Assembly (NCBI RefSeq): GCF_002847445.1
Contig: NZ_CP025430.1
Location: 3,025,001-3,089,000 of the forward strand
Source: Paracoccus zhejiangensis
GTDB lineage: Bacteria; Pseudomonadota; Alphaproteobacteria; Rhodobacterales; Rhodobacteraceae
Reading direction: 5' to 3'
Length of the DNA stretch: 64,000 nt
How positions within the stretch are numbered: the stretch's first letter is position 1; each line of letters starts with the position of its first letter. Shown here piece by piece: positions 45,314-53,516 of this stretch. The notes beneath the pieces are model-generated. The model made no database searches. It saw nothing but the letters and a program-made list of their open reading frames with translations, and had not been told where the DNA came from. Both the position numbers and the translations under genes were made by a program.

Positions 45314-46260
45314 CACTCATTCTCCTGGCTAGCACCGGAATCTCCCAAGATCCGTTGATAATCACCTTCCGACATGCGCCCCAATTGAACCAGTCTGTCA
45401 CCATATCTTCGGATAGCCACAAGATCGGTCGAACTTACCGCCGACAGTCCCGGCAACTGCGCAAGCAGGCTATCGCAATTCTGTGCAGCAGCGAACCCCA
45501 CGGAGAAGATTGCATTATACTGGACGGTTTCCGAGCAGCGGGCATCCAGTATTCCCGACTCGCGCATCGTTTGAAGAACTGCCGGTGTTTCGGGCTTGCC
45601 GACACCGAGCCGACACTCTTTCATCCAGGCCTCGATTTTGTCCGGGGAGGTGTGAAAGGCGCTTTTCGCCGCCTGCACCTCATCGGGCATACACAGAGTT
45701 GAAGGAACTGCGCCGCATTCGCCGTCATCGCAGGCCGCCGCATCAGCTATCCCAAAGATCGGCTGATACCGGGATGCAAGACCGGGAACGTAATGCTGCC
45801 ACGACTGTAGCAAGGGCAGAGTGTCGTCATACCCAACGCCAAGAAAATGCACCGCTTGCTGCAGCTGCAATTGGCCCTCAGCAGATTGTTCGTCGAAAGT
45901 CTGATCGACCTGATCCAATACGCGCTGGAAGATGCGATGATCCAGATAGAGCGGGCGCAACCCTGCCGCGTGATAGGTCCCGATGGCCCGCGACAGATAG
46001 GTTGACCTGGAATCCCTGAAATACTCCAATATGCTGTTTTCAATCAGAATATCAGCAAACATGTCCCCATGTTTATCGAGATTTTCAGTTGCGCAGTGCT
46101 CATCCAGCGTCGTCAGGAAGTCCACCGCGCGGGAGTTCTCGCCCAGCATGGCTTCTTCCGAAAGCTCTTGGAAGAAGTCCGGGCAATCTTCGGTTGACCC
46201 GGCAATAGACGCTGTCGGAAGAAGCAGGGTTGTTGCAAACAGGACTATCCTGATTTTCAT
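45313..46260 (-). CDS. Secreted protein of T6SS module 2 (possible periplasmic immunity)
   Basis: The 315-aa protein has an N-terminal signal peptide (MKIRIVLFATTLLLPTASIAG) and a mature part with many paired Cys (for example STEDCPDFF, EHCATEN, AACDDGECG, MKECRLG, ARCSETV), suggesting disulfides in the periplasm. It directly follows vgrG copy 2. A periplasmic protein in a T6SS operon is often immunity to a wall- or membrane-attacking effector, which could be the adjacent 229-aa protein. The ATG at 46260 is preferred to a TTG at 46281 that overlaps vgrG. Confidence 0.6.
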   Translation of the reverse strand: MKIRIVLFATTLLLPTASIAGSTEDCPDFFQELSEEAMLGENSRAVDFLTTLDEHCATENLDKHGDMFADILIENSILEYFRDSRSTYLSRAIGTYHAAGLRPLYLDHRIFQRVLDQVDQTFDEQSAEGQLQLQQAVHFLGVGYDDTLPLLQSWQHYVPGLASRYQPIFGIADAAACDDGECGAVPSTLCMPDEVQAAKSAFHTSPDKIEAWMKECRLGVGKPETPAVLQTMRESGILDARCSETVQYNAIFSVGFAAAQNCDSLLAQLPGLSAVSSTDLVAIRRYGDRLVQLGRMSEGDYQRILGDSGASQENE

Positions 46261-46277
46261 TCGGTTTTTCTGCTTGT

Positions 46278-48341
46278 TCAATTTAAATCAATCCGCTTCT
46301 TTCCGTTAACGATGACATGAACTCCATCGATAGAGACCGTGCCGTCCGGCTGCATCGTGAATCGAGATTTTCCGCACCGAATTTCAAACCCTTTGCGAGC
46401 ATAGATCAGACGGGAGCCATCGGTTCGCTCAGAGTGGTCACCTCGGGTCACGTCAACCCGGTTTCGGCCGACTCCCAGCATAAGATCTTGTCCCGTTTGC
46501 GTCGACTTGCTGGCACCCACGATCTCGCTGCTGGTTGTTGCCACAGCTTCGCTTTTACGGCCACCGATGTCGAAGGTCAGATCGCCGTCGTTGCCGGACT
46601 GCATGTGATGAATCGCTGATTGGTTCATGGTCATCTGGCCGGCAAGATTTCTTTGGAACTTCACCCGCTTCTGCTTTGCCAGATTTGTCTGCAAGCTGTC
46701 GGTTCCAACCCGCAGCGTATAGCTGTTCCCGATATACTCCTCGAACCGCCCTCCGACCTCGGAAAATTTGTTCTTGCCGGTCGAGAAGATGGCGACCTCG
46801 TCCACGCGCTGCAGCAGATCATTCTCGACATGTACTTCCTGATCGCGTTCGGCATGGAGATAGATCTTTTCCTGCCCAAGCTCATCCTCGAAGCTCAGCT
46901 CGTTGAAGCCCTCGCCCCGATGGGTCTTCGAGCGCCAGACCGCCTTGGTCTTGTGCACCGGCAGCGGATAGGGCGCATCGTTCTTGCCGTTGAAGACATT
47001 GCCTGTCACCAGCGGCTTGTCAGGATCACCCTCGAGGAACTCGACCACCACCTCCATGCCAATGCGGGGAATGACCATGCCGCCCCAGCCCGCACCGGCC
47101 CAGTTTTGTGACACCCGGCAGCGCATCGAATATGTCCCGGTCAGATCCCAGTGGAACCGCACCAATATTCGCCCGTATTCGTCGCAATCGATCTCGCCCT
47201 CGCCCACCACCATCGCCGTCTGCGGGCCCTGCACGATGGCGGGCGGCGTGCGCCGGGGCGGGACCATCGGCGCGGTGTCGGGCATCAATGTGTAGCTGCC
47301 GGTAAAGGCATAGCCATCGCTGCCCGGCCCGCCCGAGCCATAGGCCTCGCTGACGAAATGATGGCTGGCCGAGAGGCAGAGATAGCTTTCCCCGGTCCCC
47401 GGCACGGTGTCGCCCGAGAGCGTCAGCCGCATCCCCGCGCCAAGCGCGACGCAATCCCCGACCGCCCGGTTCCTGCGGTCCGCCCCGCGCTCCTGCTCGG
47501 TCCGGAGGCCAGCAACCAGCTTGCCCACCGGCTGCGCCAGGTAGTCACCCGGATAGTCGAAGCTTTCGATCCGGCCCTGCGGATGGGTGGCATCGCCGGT
47601 CCGGTCCGTCTCCATCGCGGCGGTCGGGGTCTTGAAATTGTAATCGGTCAGCCGGATCGCCCCGGTGGTCAGGTTGCGCTCGGGCGCCCAGTCCCAGAAA
47701 TGCTCCTGCTCATAGTGGTGGTGACCGTCATAGCGCTTGAACGGGCGATCGCCGATGGTCTCATGGCTCAGCGCGTCATCGGTCAGGACCAGCGTATGGC
47801 TGCCCACCGCATGGCGGAAATGGAAACTGATGCCGGCACGCTCCATCTGGCGGCGGGCAAAATCGAGGTCGCTCTCGCGGTATTGGACGGTGTATTCCAG
47901 CACCGGGTAGTCACGCGTCAGCTTCATCTCCAGCGCCGGATCGCCCAGCCCCGCATATTCCCCAAAGAGTTCCTGCAGAATCTGGACCGCGGTCTTGTCG
48001 TGGAAAATGCGCTGGTTCCGCCGCCGCCCGGCCAGCCAGAACCACGGGCGCAGAGTCAGGTCATAGCGATGCCCGTTCTCGCCGACGCCGGCCCACCGGG
48101 CCGAGGTGACGATGCCATCGAAGGCGCGCATCTGGTCATGCGCCTCGATCTCGACGCTCGCATGGGTGCCGATGAGGGCGTCGAAATCCAGGTCGTCGCG
48201 AATGGCCAGCGCCTCGACGCGGTAGTCGAAGAGATCGTTCAGATGGTCGGAGCCGTCAAAGCGCAGCAGGCTGAGCGTATCGGCACCAAGCGCGGTGGTC
48301 AGGCGGCCAAGGCGCTCGGATTGCTTGAAGGGGGCGTTCAA
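46278..48341 (-). CDS. vgrG: Type VI secretion spike protein VgrG (copy 2)
   Basis: The 687-aa VgrG shares its first 390 residues almost unchanged with copy 1 (gp27-like part and start of the OB domain). From residue about 440 it diverges into a different beta-helix spike (KTKAVWRSKTHRGEGFNELS, then a tail FTMQPDGTVSIDGVHVIVNG). The GGAGG plus TTG start at 48341 mirrors that of copy 1; the longer frame to 48629 lacks similarity. It leads the second cargo operon (secreted protein, 229-aa protein, PAAR, DUF4123, toxin, immunity). The different tip region fits different cargo. Confidence 0.92.
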   Translation of the reverse strand: MNAPFKQSERLGRLTTALGADTLSLLRFDGSDHLNDLFDYRVEALAIRDDLDFDALIGTHASVEIEAHDQMRAFDGIVTSARWAGVGENGHRYDLTLRPWFWLAGRRRNQRIFHDKTAVQILQELFGEYAGLGDPALEMKLTRDYPVLEYTVQYRESDLDFARRQMERAGISFHFRHAVGSHTLVLTDDALSHETIGDRPFKRYDGHHHYEQEHFWDWAPERNLTTGAIRLTDYNFKTPTAAMETDRTGDATHPQGRIESFDYPGDYLAQPVGKLVAGLRTEQERGADRRNRAVGDCVALGAGMRLTLSGDTVPGTGESYLCLSASHHFVSEAYGSGGPGSDGYAFTGSYTLMPDTAPMVPPRRTPPAIVQGPQTAMVVGEGEIDCDEYGRILVRFHWDLTGTYSMRCRVSQNWAGAGWGGMVIPRIGMEVVVEFLEGDPDKPLVTGNVFNGKNDAPYPLPVHKTKAVWRSKTHRGEGFNELSFEDELGQEKIYLHAERDQEVHVENDLLQRVDEVAIFSTGKNKFSEVGGRFEEYIGNSYTLRVGTDSLQTNLAKQKRVKFQRNLAGQMTMNQSAIHHMQSGNDGDLTFDIGGRKSEAVATTSSEIVGASKSTQTGQDLMLGVGRNRVDVTRGDHSERTDGSRLIYARKGFEIRCGKSRFTMQPDGTVSIDGVHVIVNGKKRIDLN
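47188..48319 (-). repeat. 1.13-kb direct repeat within two vgrG genes, copy B
   Basis: This segment appears identical to 22716-23847, with a constant 24472-base offset. A 5' difference (GGATTG instead of GGTCTG at 48318-48323) and scattered changes on the spike side bound it. Confidence 0.9.
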
Positions 48342-48515
48342 AAAGGGCCTCCGGGGAACTGAAAACAACAGGTGAATCAAACTATAGCTTGCACAAGCGT
48401 CAATGAACAGACGACCTGTCCGCGATCCTCTTTCAACAGCACATCCCGGCTGGGTCGAAGTGAATAGCCCGTGATTCATGGTCGCCTTCTTCGCTAACTT
48501 TGAGACAAGGAGGCC

Positions 48516-48788
48516 ATGATGGGCACAGGCAATTTCACGGATGAGTTCAAGCGCGATGCTATGGTACAGATCACGGAGCGGCGCTACCCGGCCAAGTGGG
48601 TTTTGGAGCGGCTCGGGGTGAGCACGCATTTGCTCTATGCTTGGAAGCGCAAGCTCGCGAAGGCAGTGTCGGGTGACACGGAGAAGGATGCCGAGAACTG
48701 TCGGCTGAAGCGCGCGCTGGTTCGGGTGACTGAGCAGCGTGACATACTAAGGAAGGGGGCCGCGTACTTCGCGCAGCATGCAAAGTGA
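48516..48788 (+). CDS. IS3-family transposase OrfA
   Basis: The 90-aa protein has the IS3/IS911-type helix-turn-helix (FTDEFKRDAMVQITERRYPAKWVLERLGVSTHLLYAWKRKL, about 6-45) and a leucine-zipper-like tail (ENCRLKRALVRVTEQRDILRKGAAYFA). AAGGAGG precedes ATG 48516. It overlaps a truncated OrfB. The element has no right end, so it cannot move by itself. Confidence 0.85.
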   Translation: MMGTGNFTDEFKRDAMVQITERRYPAKWVLERLGVSTHLLYAWKRKLAKAVSGDTEKDAENCRLKRALVRVTEQRDILRKGAAYFAQHAK

Positions 48789-49000
48789 AGTGCACGTTCA
48801 TCAGAGCGCATCGCGACCAGTTTCGTATTCGCGCCAAGTGCCGAGTGTTGCCGGTCCATTTCTCCAGCTTCTCTGTAGGGCTTAAGGAGCCGTTAAGCCG
48901 CCGCGCGGAGGAGGATATGCACCAAACTGCGTTGATCCGGCAGGCTTGGACCGAGAGCGGCAGGATCTATGGCTATCGCAAGCTGGCGGACGATCTGTAG
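48785..49000 (+). pseudogene. IS3-family OrfB, N-terminal fragment
   Basis: The frame reads KCTFIRAHRDQFRIRAKCRVLPVHFSSF and HQTALIRQAWTESGRIYGYRKLADDL, the N-terminus of an IS3 OrfB, then ends at a TAG at 48998-49000 where unrelated sequence begins. The DDE core is missing. A serine recombinase scrap follows on the other strand. Confidence 0.8.
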
Positions 49001-49015
49001 GAACCTTCTCTAGGC

Positions 49016-49167
49016 TTAGCTGCCCGGCGGTCTACCTCGGGGAAACCCCTTTGCGTAATTCGTGAAGTTCCGGCGCACGATAGCAGCCTGTGTCGGGTCG
49101 ATCTGCTGGTCATCCCGGATGGGTTCGCCAGCGGCGTTGAGCTTGACGACGGCCTTGTAGACATAGG
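49016..49167 (-). pseudogene. Large serine recombinase fragment
   Basis: The minus-strand frame down to the TAA at 49016-49018 reads LTYVYKAVVKLNAAGEPIRD, then QQIDPTQAAIVRRNFTNYAKGFPRG. This is the typical recombinase-domain segment of large serine integrases/resolvases (AAGEP...DPxQAAIVRRIFxxYAxG). Only about 50 residues remain, between the IS3 relic and the TetR gene. It may be a remnant of the enzyme that moved this block. Confidence 0.7.
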
Positions 49168-49725
49168 TCAGGCCGCCGGCGGATTTTCCGGCCAGAGCGC
49201 GTCCCTTGAGGCCATATGGCTTTCACCTAGCGCCGCCGTCGCCTCGTCAAATGCTGCAGGGCTATGCAGGACATTGGCCAGCAGCATGGCGCCTTCCAGC
49301 GTTGCAATTACCTGCGCCGCCTTTTCGGTCGTCAGTCCCCGTGCGGTCATCTGTGCCAGCCCGGCCTCGAAGAAGCCCCGCGCCTCGCTCAAGACCTCGT
49401 CCGGCAAGGCACAGGCAGCCGCGCCGAGTATGCCGCAGAGGCACATCCCGCCATCGCCCTCCAGCGCCCGGCGAAAGCCCGCCTTCCACGCCGTCACCAC
49501 ATCGTTTCCTGCGTCGATATCGCCTTCGACCGCTACAAGGAATCGATCCTTGTAGCGACGGGCGACGGCCGCGGCGAGGTTCTCCTTGGTCGGAAAGTGA
49601 TAATGCACGCTGGCGCTTTTGACCCCCACATCTGTAGCCAGTTCACGAAAGCTGAAGCCGGTATAGCCGCCTGCGCGGATCCGCGCTTCGGCGGCATCCA
49701 TGATGGCTTCGGTGGTATCGCTCAT
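49168..49725 (-). CDS. TetR-family regulator of the SDR operon
   Basis: The 185-aa protein has a TetR helix-turn-helix (about 5-50: TEAIMDAAEARIRAGGYTGFSFRELATDVGVKSASVHYHFPTKENL) and a helical ligand domain with a Cys pair (GGMCLCGILG). It is divergent from the SDR gene, with two copies of an 18-base site between them. The ATG at 49725 is preferred to a longer reading to 49779, which would run through the operators. Its last codons touch the serine recombinase scrap, so the C-terminus may be altered. Confidence 0.83.
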   Translation of the reverse strand: MSDTTEAIMDAAEARIRAGGYTGFSFRELATDVGVKSASVHYHFPTKENLAAAVARRYKDRFLVAVEGDIDAGNDVVTAWKAGFRRALEGDGGMCLCGILGAAACALPDEVLSEARGFFEAGLAQMTARGLTTEKAAQVIATLEGAMLLANVLHSPAAFDEATAALGESHMASRDALWPENPPAA

Positions 49726-49739
49726 GATCGGCCCTCTCT

Positions 49740-49811
49740 CTATCACCTGATAGATAGGGCTTGCGTCATCGATCCGCAATGGCTATGAGATATCTACCTA
49801 CTGATAGATAG
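49740..49811. promoter_or_regulatory. Divergent TetR operators (two 18-base repeats)
   Basis: Two copies of CTAYCWMCTGATAGATAG lie at 49740-49757 and 49794-49811, 54 bases apart, in the gap between the TetR and SDR genes. Each contains a partial inverted repeat (CTATC...GATAG). They are the likely binding sites of the TetR protein. Confidence 0.62.
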
Positions 49812-49824
49812 ATGGAGAATCAGC

Positions 49825-50592
49825 ATGCGCTTCGCGGGTAAAGTCGTCGCAATCACCGGCGGCGGCTCGGGTATCGGCAAGGAAACGGCTGCGCGCTTTG
49901 TGGCCGAAGGGGCCTCGGTCGTCATCAACGGCCGCGATCTGGCCAAGCTTAAGGCTGCCGCAAGAGAGATCGACCCGAGCGGCGCGAAGGTGGCGGTGTC
50001 GGCGGGCGATATCGCCGACCCGGCAACAGGTACGGCGCTGGTCGACCTCGCGGTCGCGCGCTTTGGCGGACTGGATGTGTTGGTCAACAATGCGGGCGTG
50101 TTCAATCCCAAACCCTTCCTCGAGCTGACCGAGGCGGATTACGACTGGTATCTGGACACGATCCTGAAGGGCAAGTTTTTCACTGCACAGGCGGCGGCCA
50201 AGGCGATGAAGGACAAGGGTGGCGCCATCGTGCAGACCGGATCGATGTGGGCGATTCAGGCGATCGGGGCCACGCCATCGGCGGCCTATTCGGCGGCGAA
50301 TGCCGGGGTCCATGCCATGGTGCGCAACCTGGCCATCGAACTCGCACCGCTGAAAATCCGCATCAACGCCGTCGCCCCGGCTGTGGTCGAGACGCCGGTC
50401 TACAATACCTTCCTGACCGATGCGCAGGTGGCCGACGTCTTGCCGAGCTTCGATGCGTTCCATCCGCTTGGCCGCAACGGTCAGCCGCGCGATGTGGCCG
50501 AGGCGATCCTTTTCCTTGCCTCGGATCAGGCGTCGTGGATCACCGGCACGGTGCTGCCCGTCGATGGCGGCGTCACCGCCGGACGGCAGTAA
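49825..50592 (+). CDS. SDR-family oxidoreductase
   Basis: The 255-aa protein has ITGGGSGIGKETA (10-22), DVLVNNAGVF (about 85-94), a catalytic Ser in TGSMWAIQ, Tyr and Lys in a modified active site (AAYSAANAGVHAM has Asn where Lys is expected) and NAVAPAVVETPVYN. The usual YxxxK reads YSAAN, so the catalytic Lys appears replaced, which is unusual. It is the first gene of a TetR-controlled operon with a flavin oxidase and a cupin. The substrate is unknown. Confidence 0.8.
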   Translation: MRFAGKVVAITGGGSGIGKETAARFVAEGASVVINGRDLAKLKAAAREIDPSGAKVAVSAGDIADPATGTALVDLAVARFGGLDVLVNNAGVFNPKPFLELTEADYDWYLDTILKGKFFTAQAAAKAMKDKGGAIVQTGSMWAIQAIGATPSAAYSAANAGVHAMVRNLAIELAPLKIRINAVAPAVVETPVYNTFLTDAQVADVLPSFDAFHPLGRNGQPRDVAEAILFLASDQASWITGTVLPVDGGVTAGRQ

Positions 50593-50644
50593 ACGAATAG
50601 GGCGGCGGCGAAGGCGCTGCCGCCCGCAACCCACCGGAGGCGAC

Positions 50645-51748
50645 ATGTCGGCACAGGTATTGGTCATTGGTGGCGGGCTTGCGGGCCTGACCGCCGCGCG
50701 GGCCCTGCATCGGGCCGGGATCGGCGTTCAGCTGATCGAGGCGCGGGGGCGGCTTGGCGGGCGCATCCTGTCGGTCGCTGAAACCGGCGAAGGTCCGTTC
50801 GACCTTGGTCCGTCCTGGTTCTGGCCGGACTTGCAGCCAGACTTCGCGCGCTTCGTGCAAGCGTTGGGCGTGGCCTGCTTCCCGCAGGCAGATGCGGGCG
50901 ATCTCATGTTCCAGCGGGGTCCGGGCGCCGTGCAACGCTATCCGGGCATGTATCAGGAGCCTGCCTCGATGCGGATGGTGGGGGGCACGGCCTCGCTCAT
51001 CTCTGCTCTGGCGCGCGATCTTCCACCCGGCACGGTCCGACTGAACGCCCAGGTTACGCATCTGACGCTGACCGCAACAGGCGTCGATGTCACCATCGAC
51101 GGCGGCCAGGTCCTGTCGGCCCCGCAGGTGCTGCTGGCCTTACCCCCGCGCCTGTTGGCGGCGCAGGTTACCTTTGATCCACCGATGCCCGTGCCTGTCA
51201 CCCGACTTTGGCAAACCACGCCCACCTGGATGGCCCCACATGCCAAGTTTGTGGCGGTCTATGATCGGGCATTCTGGCGCGATGCCGGGCTGTCGGGCGC
51301 GGCCCGCAGCCAGACCGGCCCGCTGGCCGAAATCCATGATGCGACCACCGCCGCGGGGCAGGCGGCCCTTTTCGGATTTGTCGGTCTTCCCGCCGAGGTC
51401 CGGGCACGCGCAGGCGAGGCTGCAGTCATCGCGGCCTGCCTGCGGCAGCTTGGGCAACTCTTTGGTCCCAAGGCGGCCGAGGTCAGCGCCACGCATTACA
51501 AGCACTGGGCCGCCGATCCCTTGACGGCGACGCCCGACGATCTGACCGCAGGCGACCATCCATCGCCGATCCTGCGCCCATGGGTCGAGGGCGACTGGCA
51601 GCATCGCCTGACCCTGATCGGGTCCGAGACCAGCCGCAGCGCGCCCGGCTATCTGGCCGGCGCCCATGAAGCCGCCGAAGGCGGGGTCGCCACCCTGTTG
51701 GCCCGCCGTGTATCCCAATTCGTCCGAAAGGAAACGCCATGCGCCTGA
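50645..51748 (+). CDS. FAD-dependent amine oxidase-family protein
   Basis: The 367-aa protein has the dinucleotide motif VIGGGLAGLTAARAL (5-19), the RGRLGGRI FAD loop (about 33-40) and a C-terminal FAD contact near LIGSETSRSAPGYLAGAHEAAEGG. These are the hallmarks of flavin monoamine oxidase-type enzymes, but it is shorter than typical members. CCGGAGG precedes ATG 50645. It overlaps the cupin gene by 10 bases, indicating a single operon. Confidence 0.83.
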   Translation: MSAQVLVIGGGLAGLTAARALHRAGIGVQLIEARGRLGGRILSVAETGEGPFDLGPSWFWPDLQPDFARFVQALGVACFPQADAGDLMFQRGPGAVQRYPGMYQEPASMRMVGGTASLISALARDLPPGTVRLNAQVTHLTLTATGVDVTIDGGQVLSAPQVLLALPPRLLAAQVTFDPPMPVPVTRLWQTTPTWMAPHAKFVAVYDRAFWRDAGLSGAARSQTGPLAEIHDATTAAGQAALFGFVGLPAEVRARAGEAAVIAACLRQLGQLFGPKAAEVSATHYKHWAADPLTATPDDLTAGDHPSPILRPWVEGDWQHRLTLIGSETSRSAPGYLAGAHEAAEGGVATLLARRVSQFVRKETPCA

Positions 51749-52419
51749 ATGCCGATCTGAATGAGCCTGTCATTGTCCATGCCGCAAAGCTCAATTGGGT
51801 CCCCAGCCCCGCAGCCGGGGTAGACCGCCGGATGCTCTATCGCGAGGGGGCCGAGGTTGCCCGCGCCACCTCGATCGTGCGCTATGCGCCGAACAGCGCC
51901 TTCCCCGAGCATGTTCACAGCGGCGGTGAAGAAATCCTGGTTCTGGACGGCACCTTCCAGGATGAGCATGGCGACTATCCCGCCGGTTCGTATTTCCGCA
52001 ACCCGCCCGGCACAGCACATAGCCCCGCTGCCGCTGAGGGCTGCACCATTTTCGTGCGCCTTTGGCAGTATCGCAGCGGCGATGACGTGCAGGTGAACTG
52101 CCAGCCCGGCGAGGGCACGGCCCTCTCACCCCGCCCCGGCGCCAAGGCCGCGCGTCTCTTGTTCGAGGATGCCGCCGAGCGTGTCTGGATCGAGGAGTGG
52201 TCGCCGGGCACCAGCCTGACCATCGAGAACCAGCAAGGGTTGGAGTTCCTTGTCACCGACGGCAATGCGCTGATCAATGGCGAGAATTGCGTCGCCCAGA
52301 GCTGGGGCCGACTGCCTGCCGGCCAGGTGCTCGAGGCGACGGTCGGCCAGGCGGGTGCGCAGGTCTGGCTGAAGGCGGCACCGCTGCAACATGCGGATAT
52401 CCTCAAGATGCCGGGTTAG
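51739..52419 (+). CDS. ChrR-type cupin domain protein
   Basis: The 226-aa protein has two cupin modules. The first holds the metal motif FPEHVHSGGEEILVLDGTFQDEHGDYPAGSYFRNPPGTAHSP (about 54-95, His, His, Glu and His ligands). The second (about 130-215) lacks the His set. ChrR-like cupins occur in anti-sigma factors and in small oxidoreductase operons; there is no zinc-finger N-terminus here, so it is not an anti-sigma factor. It is coupled to the flavin oxidase. Confidence 0.78.
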   Translation: MRLNADLNEPVIVHAAKLNWVPSPAAGVDRRMLYREGAEVARATSIVRYAPNSAFPEHVHSGGEEILVLDGTFQDEHGDYPAGSYFRNPPGTAHSPAAAEGCTIFVRLWQYRSGDDVQVNCQPGEGTALSPRPGAKAARLLFEDAAERVWIEEWSPGTSLTIENQQGLEFLVTDGNALINGENCVAQSWGRLPAGQVLEATVGQAGAQVWLKAAPLQHADILKMPG

Positions 52420-52586
52420 GCGCTGCGACGGGGACAGATCACAATGTGGGCCCGGCACGCGAAATGAATGTGAGTCTGGGCGTGTTCGATTCTGCTATCG
52501 CCTTTGCGGTTACTATCAACCGGCTGGTGGAAAGGTGGCGATAAAGTTGGTGTGATTGGAAAGGTAGCTTCCAAGCAGAACAGTGG
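52420..52586. other. Non-coding region before boundary 4
   Basis: I see no gene in this stretch between the cupin stop and the tRNA-fMet 3'-end copy. No clear terminator is visible. Confidence 0.5.
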
Positions 52587-52732
52587 TCAAATCCTGTCCC
52601 CGCAACCAACGAAATCTGAATACCGGACAAAGCAGCACCCATCAGGGCGCTTTTTGTTGTCCGCCAGAGGCTTGGGGACCTTGCAGCAGCTGCGCCGCAA
52701 AGCGTGATCGACACACCGTCACGGCCTTCAAA
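52587..52732 (+). repeat. tRNA-fMet 3'-end copy with downstream arm, island boundary 4
   Basis: TCAAATCCTGTCCCCGCAACCA (52587-52608) matches the tRNA-fMet 3' end exactly over 22 bases (1634-1655). A GGGCGCTTTTTG terminator-like element and a 32-base block identical to 36504-36535 follow. This closes the 16.2-kb third block; beyond it the genes look like ordinary chromosome. Confidence 0.75.
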
Positions 52733-52808
52733 CGTGGCTCATCGTTAGTCATTTCGAGGGGCCGATAGCCGCGGCTCATCGTCTCTGCTCCCGACCAGAC
52801 ACCCCTTC

Positions 52809-53516
52809 CTAAATTCGGCGCAGTGTTGCCTGGGCCACCACTGGCCCGGTAGCAACCCCACCCGGTGCGCCGCCGGCGGGTTCGTCGGTGATGGCCAGGG
52901 TGGCATTGGCGACCAGCATCCGCAGCTCTTCGGGGATCGGCATCGCCGCATGACCCGCATGCGGCATGACCCCGAGCGAGATGGGCGCGGCATCGCCCTG
53001 GATCAGCCACAATTCGAAATCGCGGCCCGCTGCCGGGGGCTGGCCCGCGACCGAGACGCGCATCTCGCCATCGGTTTCGTCGTAAAGCGCGGTCAGGCGG
53101 ACGCTGCTGTCGGCCGAGACCATGTCCGAGACCCAGAGCCGGCGATCCGGGGGCTCGCCCGGCTGACCCGCCCAGAGCAGGACCAGAAGCAGCGCCGAGG
53201 CGCAGGCCGAGCCGAGGGCAAGCCATTGCCACAGCCGCAGCGCTGCCGATGGCCGTGCCTCGCCGGCCTGCGGTAAGCTGCGTCTTTCGATCCGCTCCCA
53301 GACATGGGCGGGGGGGCTGACCGGCCGGACCTCTTCGGCCATCGGATCGAAATGCGTCTCCCACCGCAGGACCTCGCGGGCCAGCGCGGGTTCCGTCAGC
53401 AGACGCAGGCGGAAGGCTTCGCGTTCGGCCAGCGGCAGGGTACCCACCACATATTCGCCGGCGGTGGCGATGTCGCGGGGATCGGGATCAACGGAATGGG
53501 GGGTATCGTCGGTCAT
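52809..53516 (-). CDS. Anti-sigma factor (RskA-type)
   Basis: The 235-aa protein has a cytosolic N-terminal part (about 1-95) with the RskA pattern (AGEYVVGTLPLAEREAFRLRL, then WETHFDPMAEEVRPVSPPAHVWERIERR), one transmembrane helix (about 100-118, LALGSACASALLLVLLWAG) and an extracytoplasmic beta-rich domain (FELWLIQGDAAPISLGVM, then DEPAGGAPGGVATGPVVA). It holds the sigma factor at the membrane until stress. ATG 53516 overlaps the sigma stop as ATGA, so the pair is co-translated. Confidence 0.87.
   Translation of the reverse strand: MTDDTPHSVDPDPRDIATAGEYVVGTLPLAEREAFRLRLLTEPALAREVLRWETHFDPMAEEVRPVSPPAHVWERIERRSLPQAGEARPSAALRLWQWLALGSACASALLLVLLWAGQPGEPPDRRLWVSDMVSADSSVRLTALYDETDGEMRVSVAGQPPAAGRDFELWLIQGDAAPISLGVMPHAGHAAMPIPEELRMLVANATLAITDEPAGGAPGGVATGPVVAQATLRRI

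Noticed and set aside
15103..48341. A complete type VI secretion system
   Set aside because: Only spike, tip, adaptor, effector and immunity genes are seen; no sheath, baseplate, ClpV or membrane complex genes are in the window.
1656..52587. An intact integrase for the islands
   Set aside because: No tyrosine recombinase motif was found on either strand; only a 50-residue serine recombinase scrap at 49016-49167 exists.
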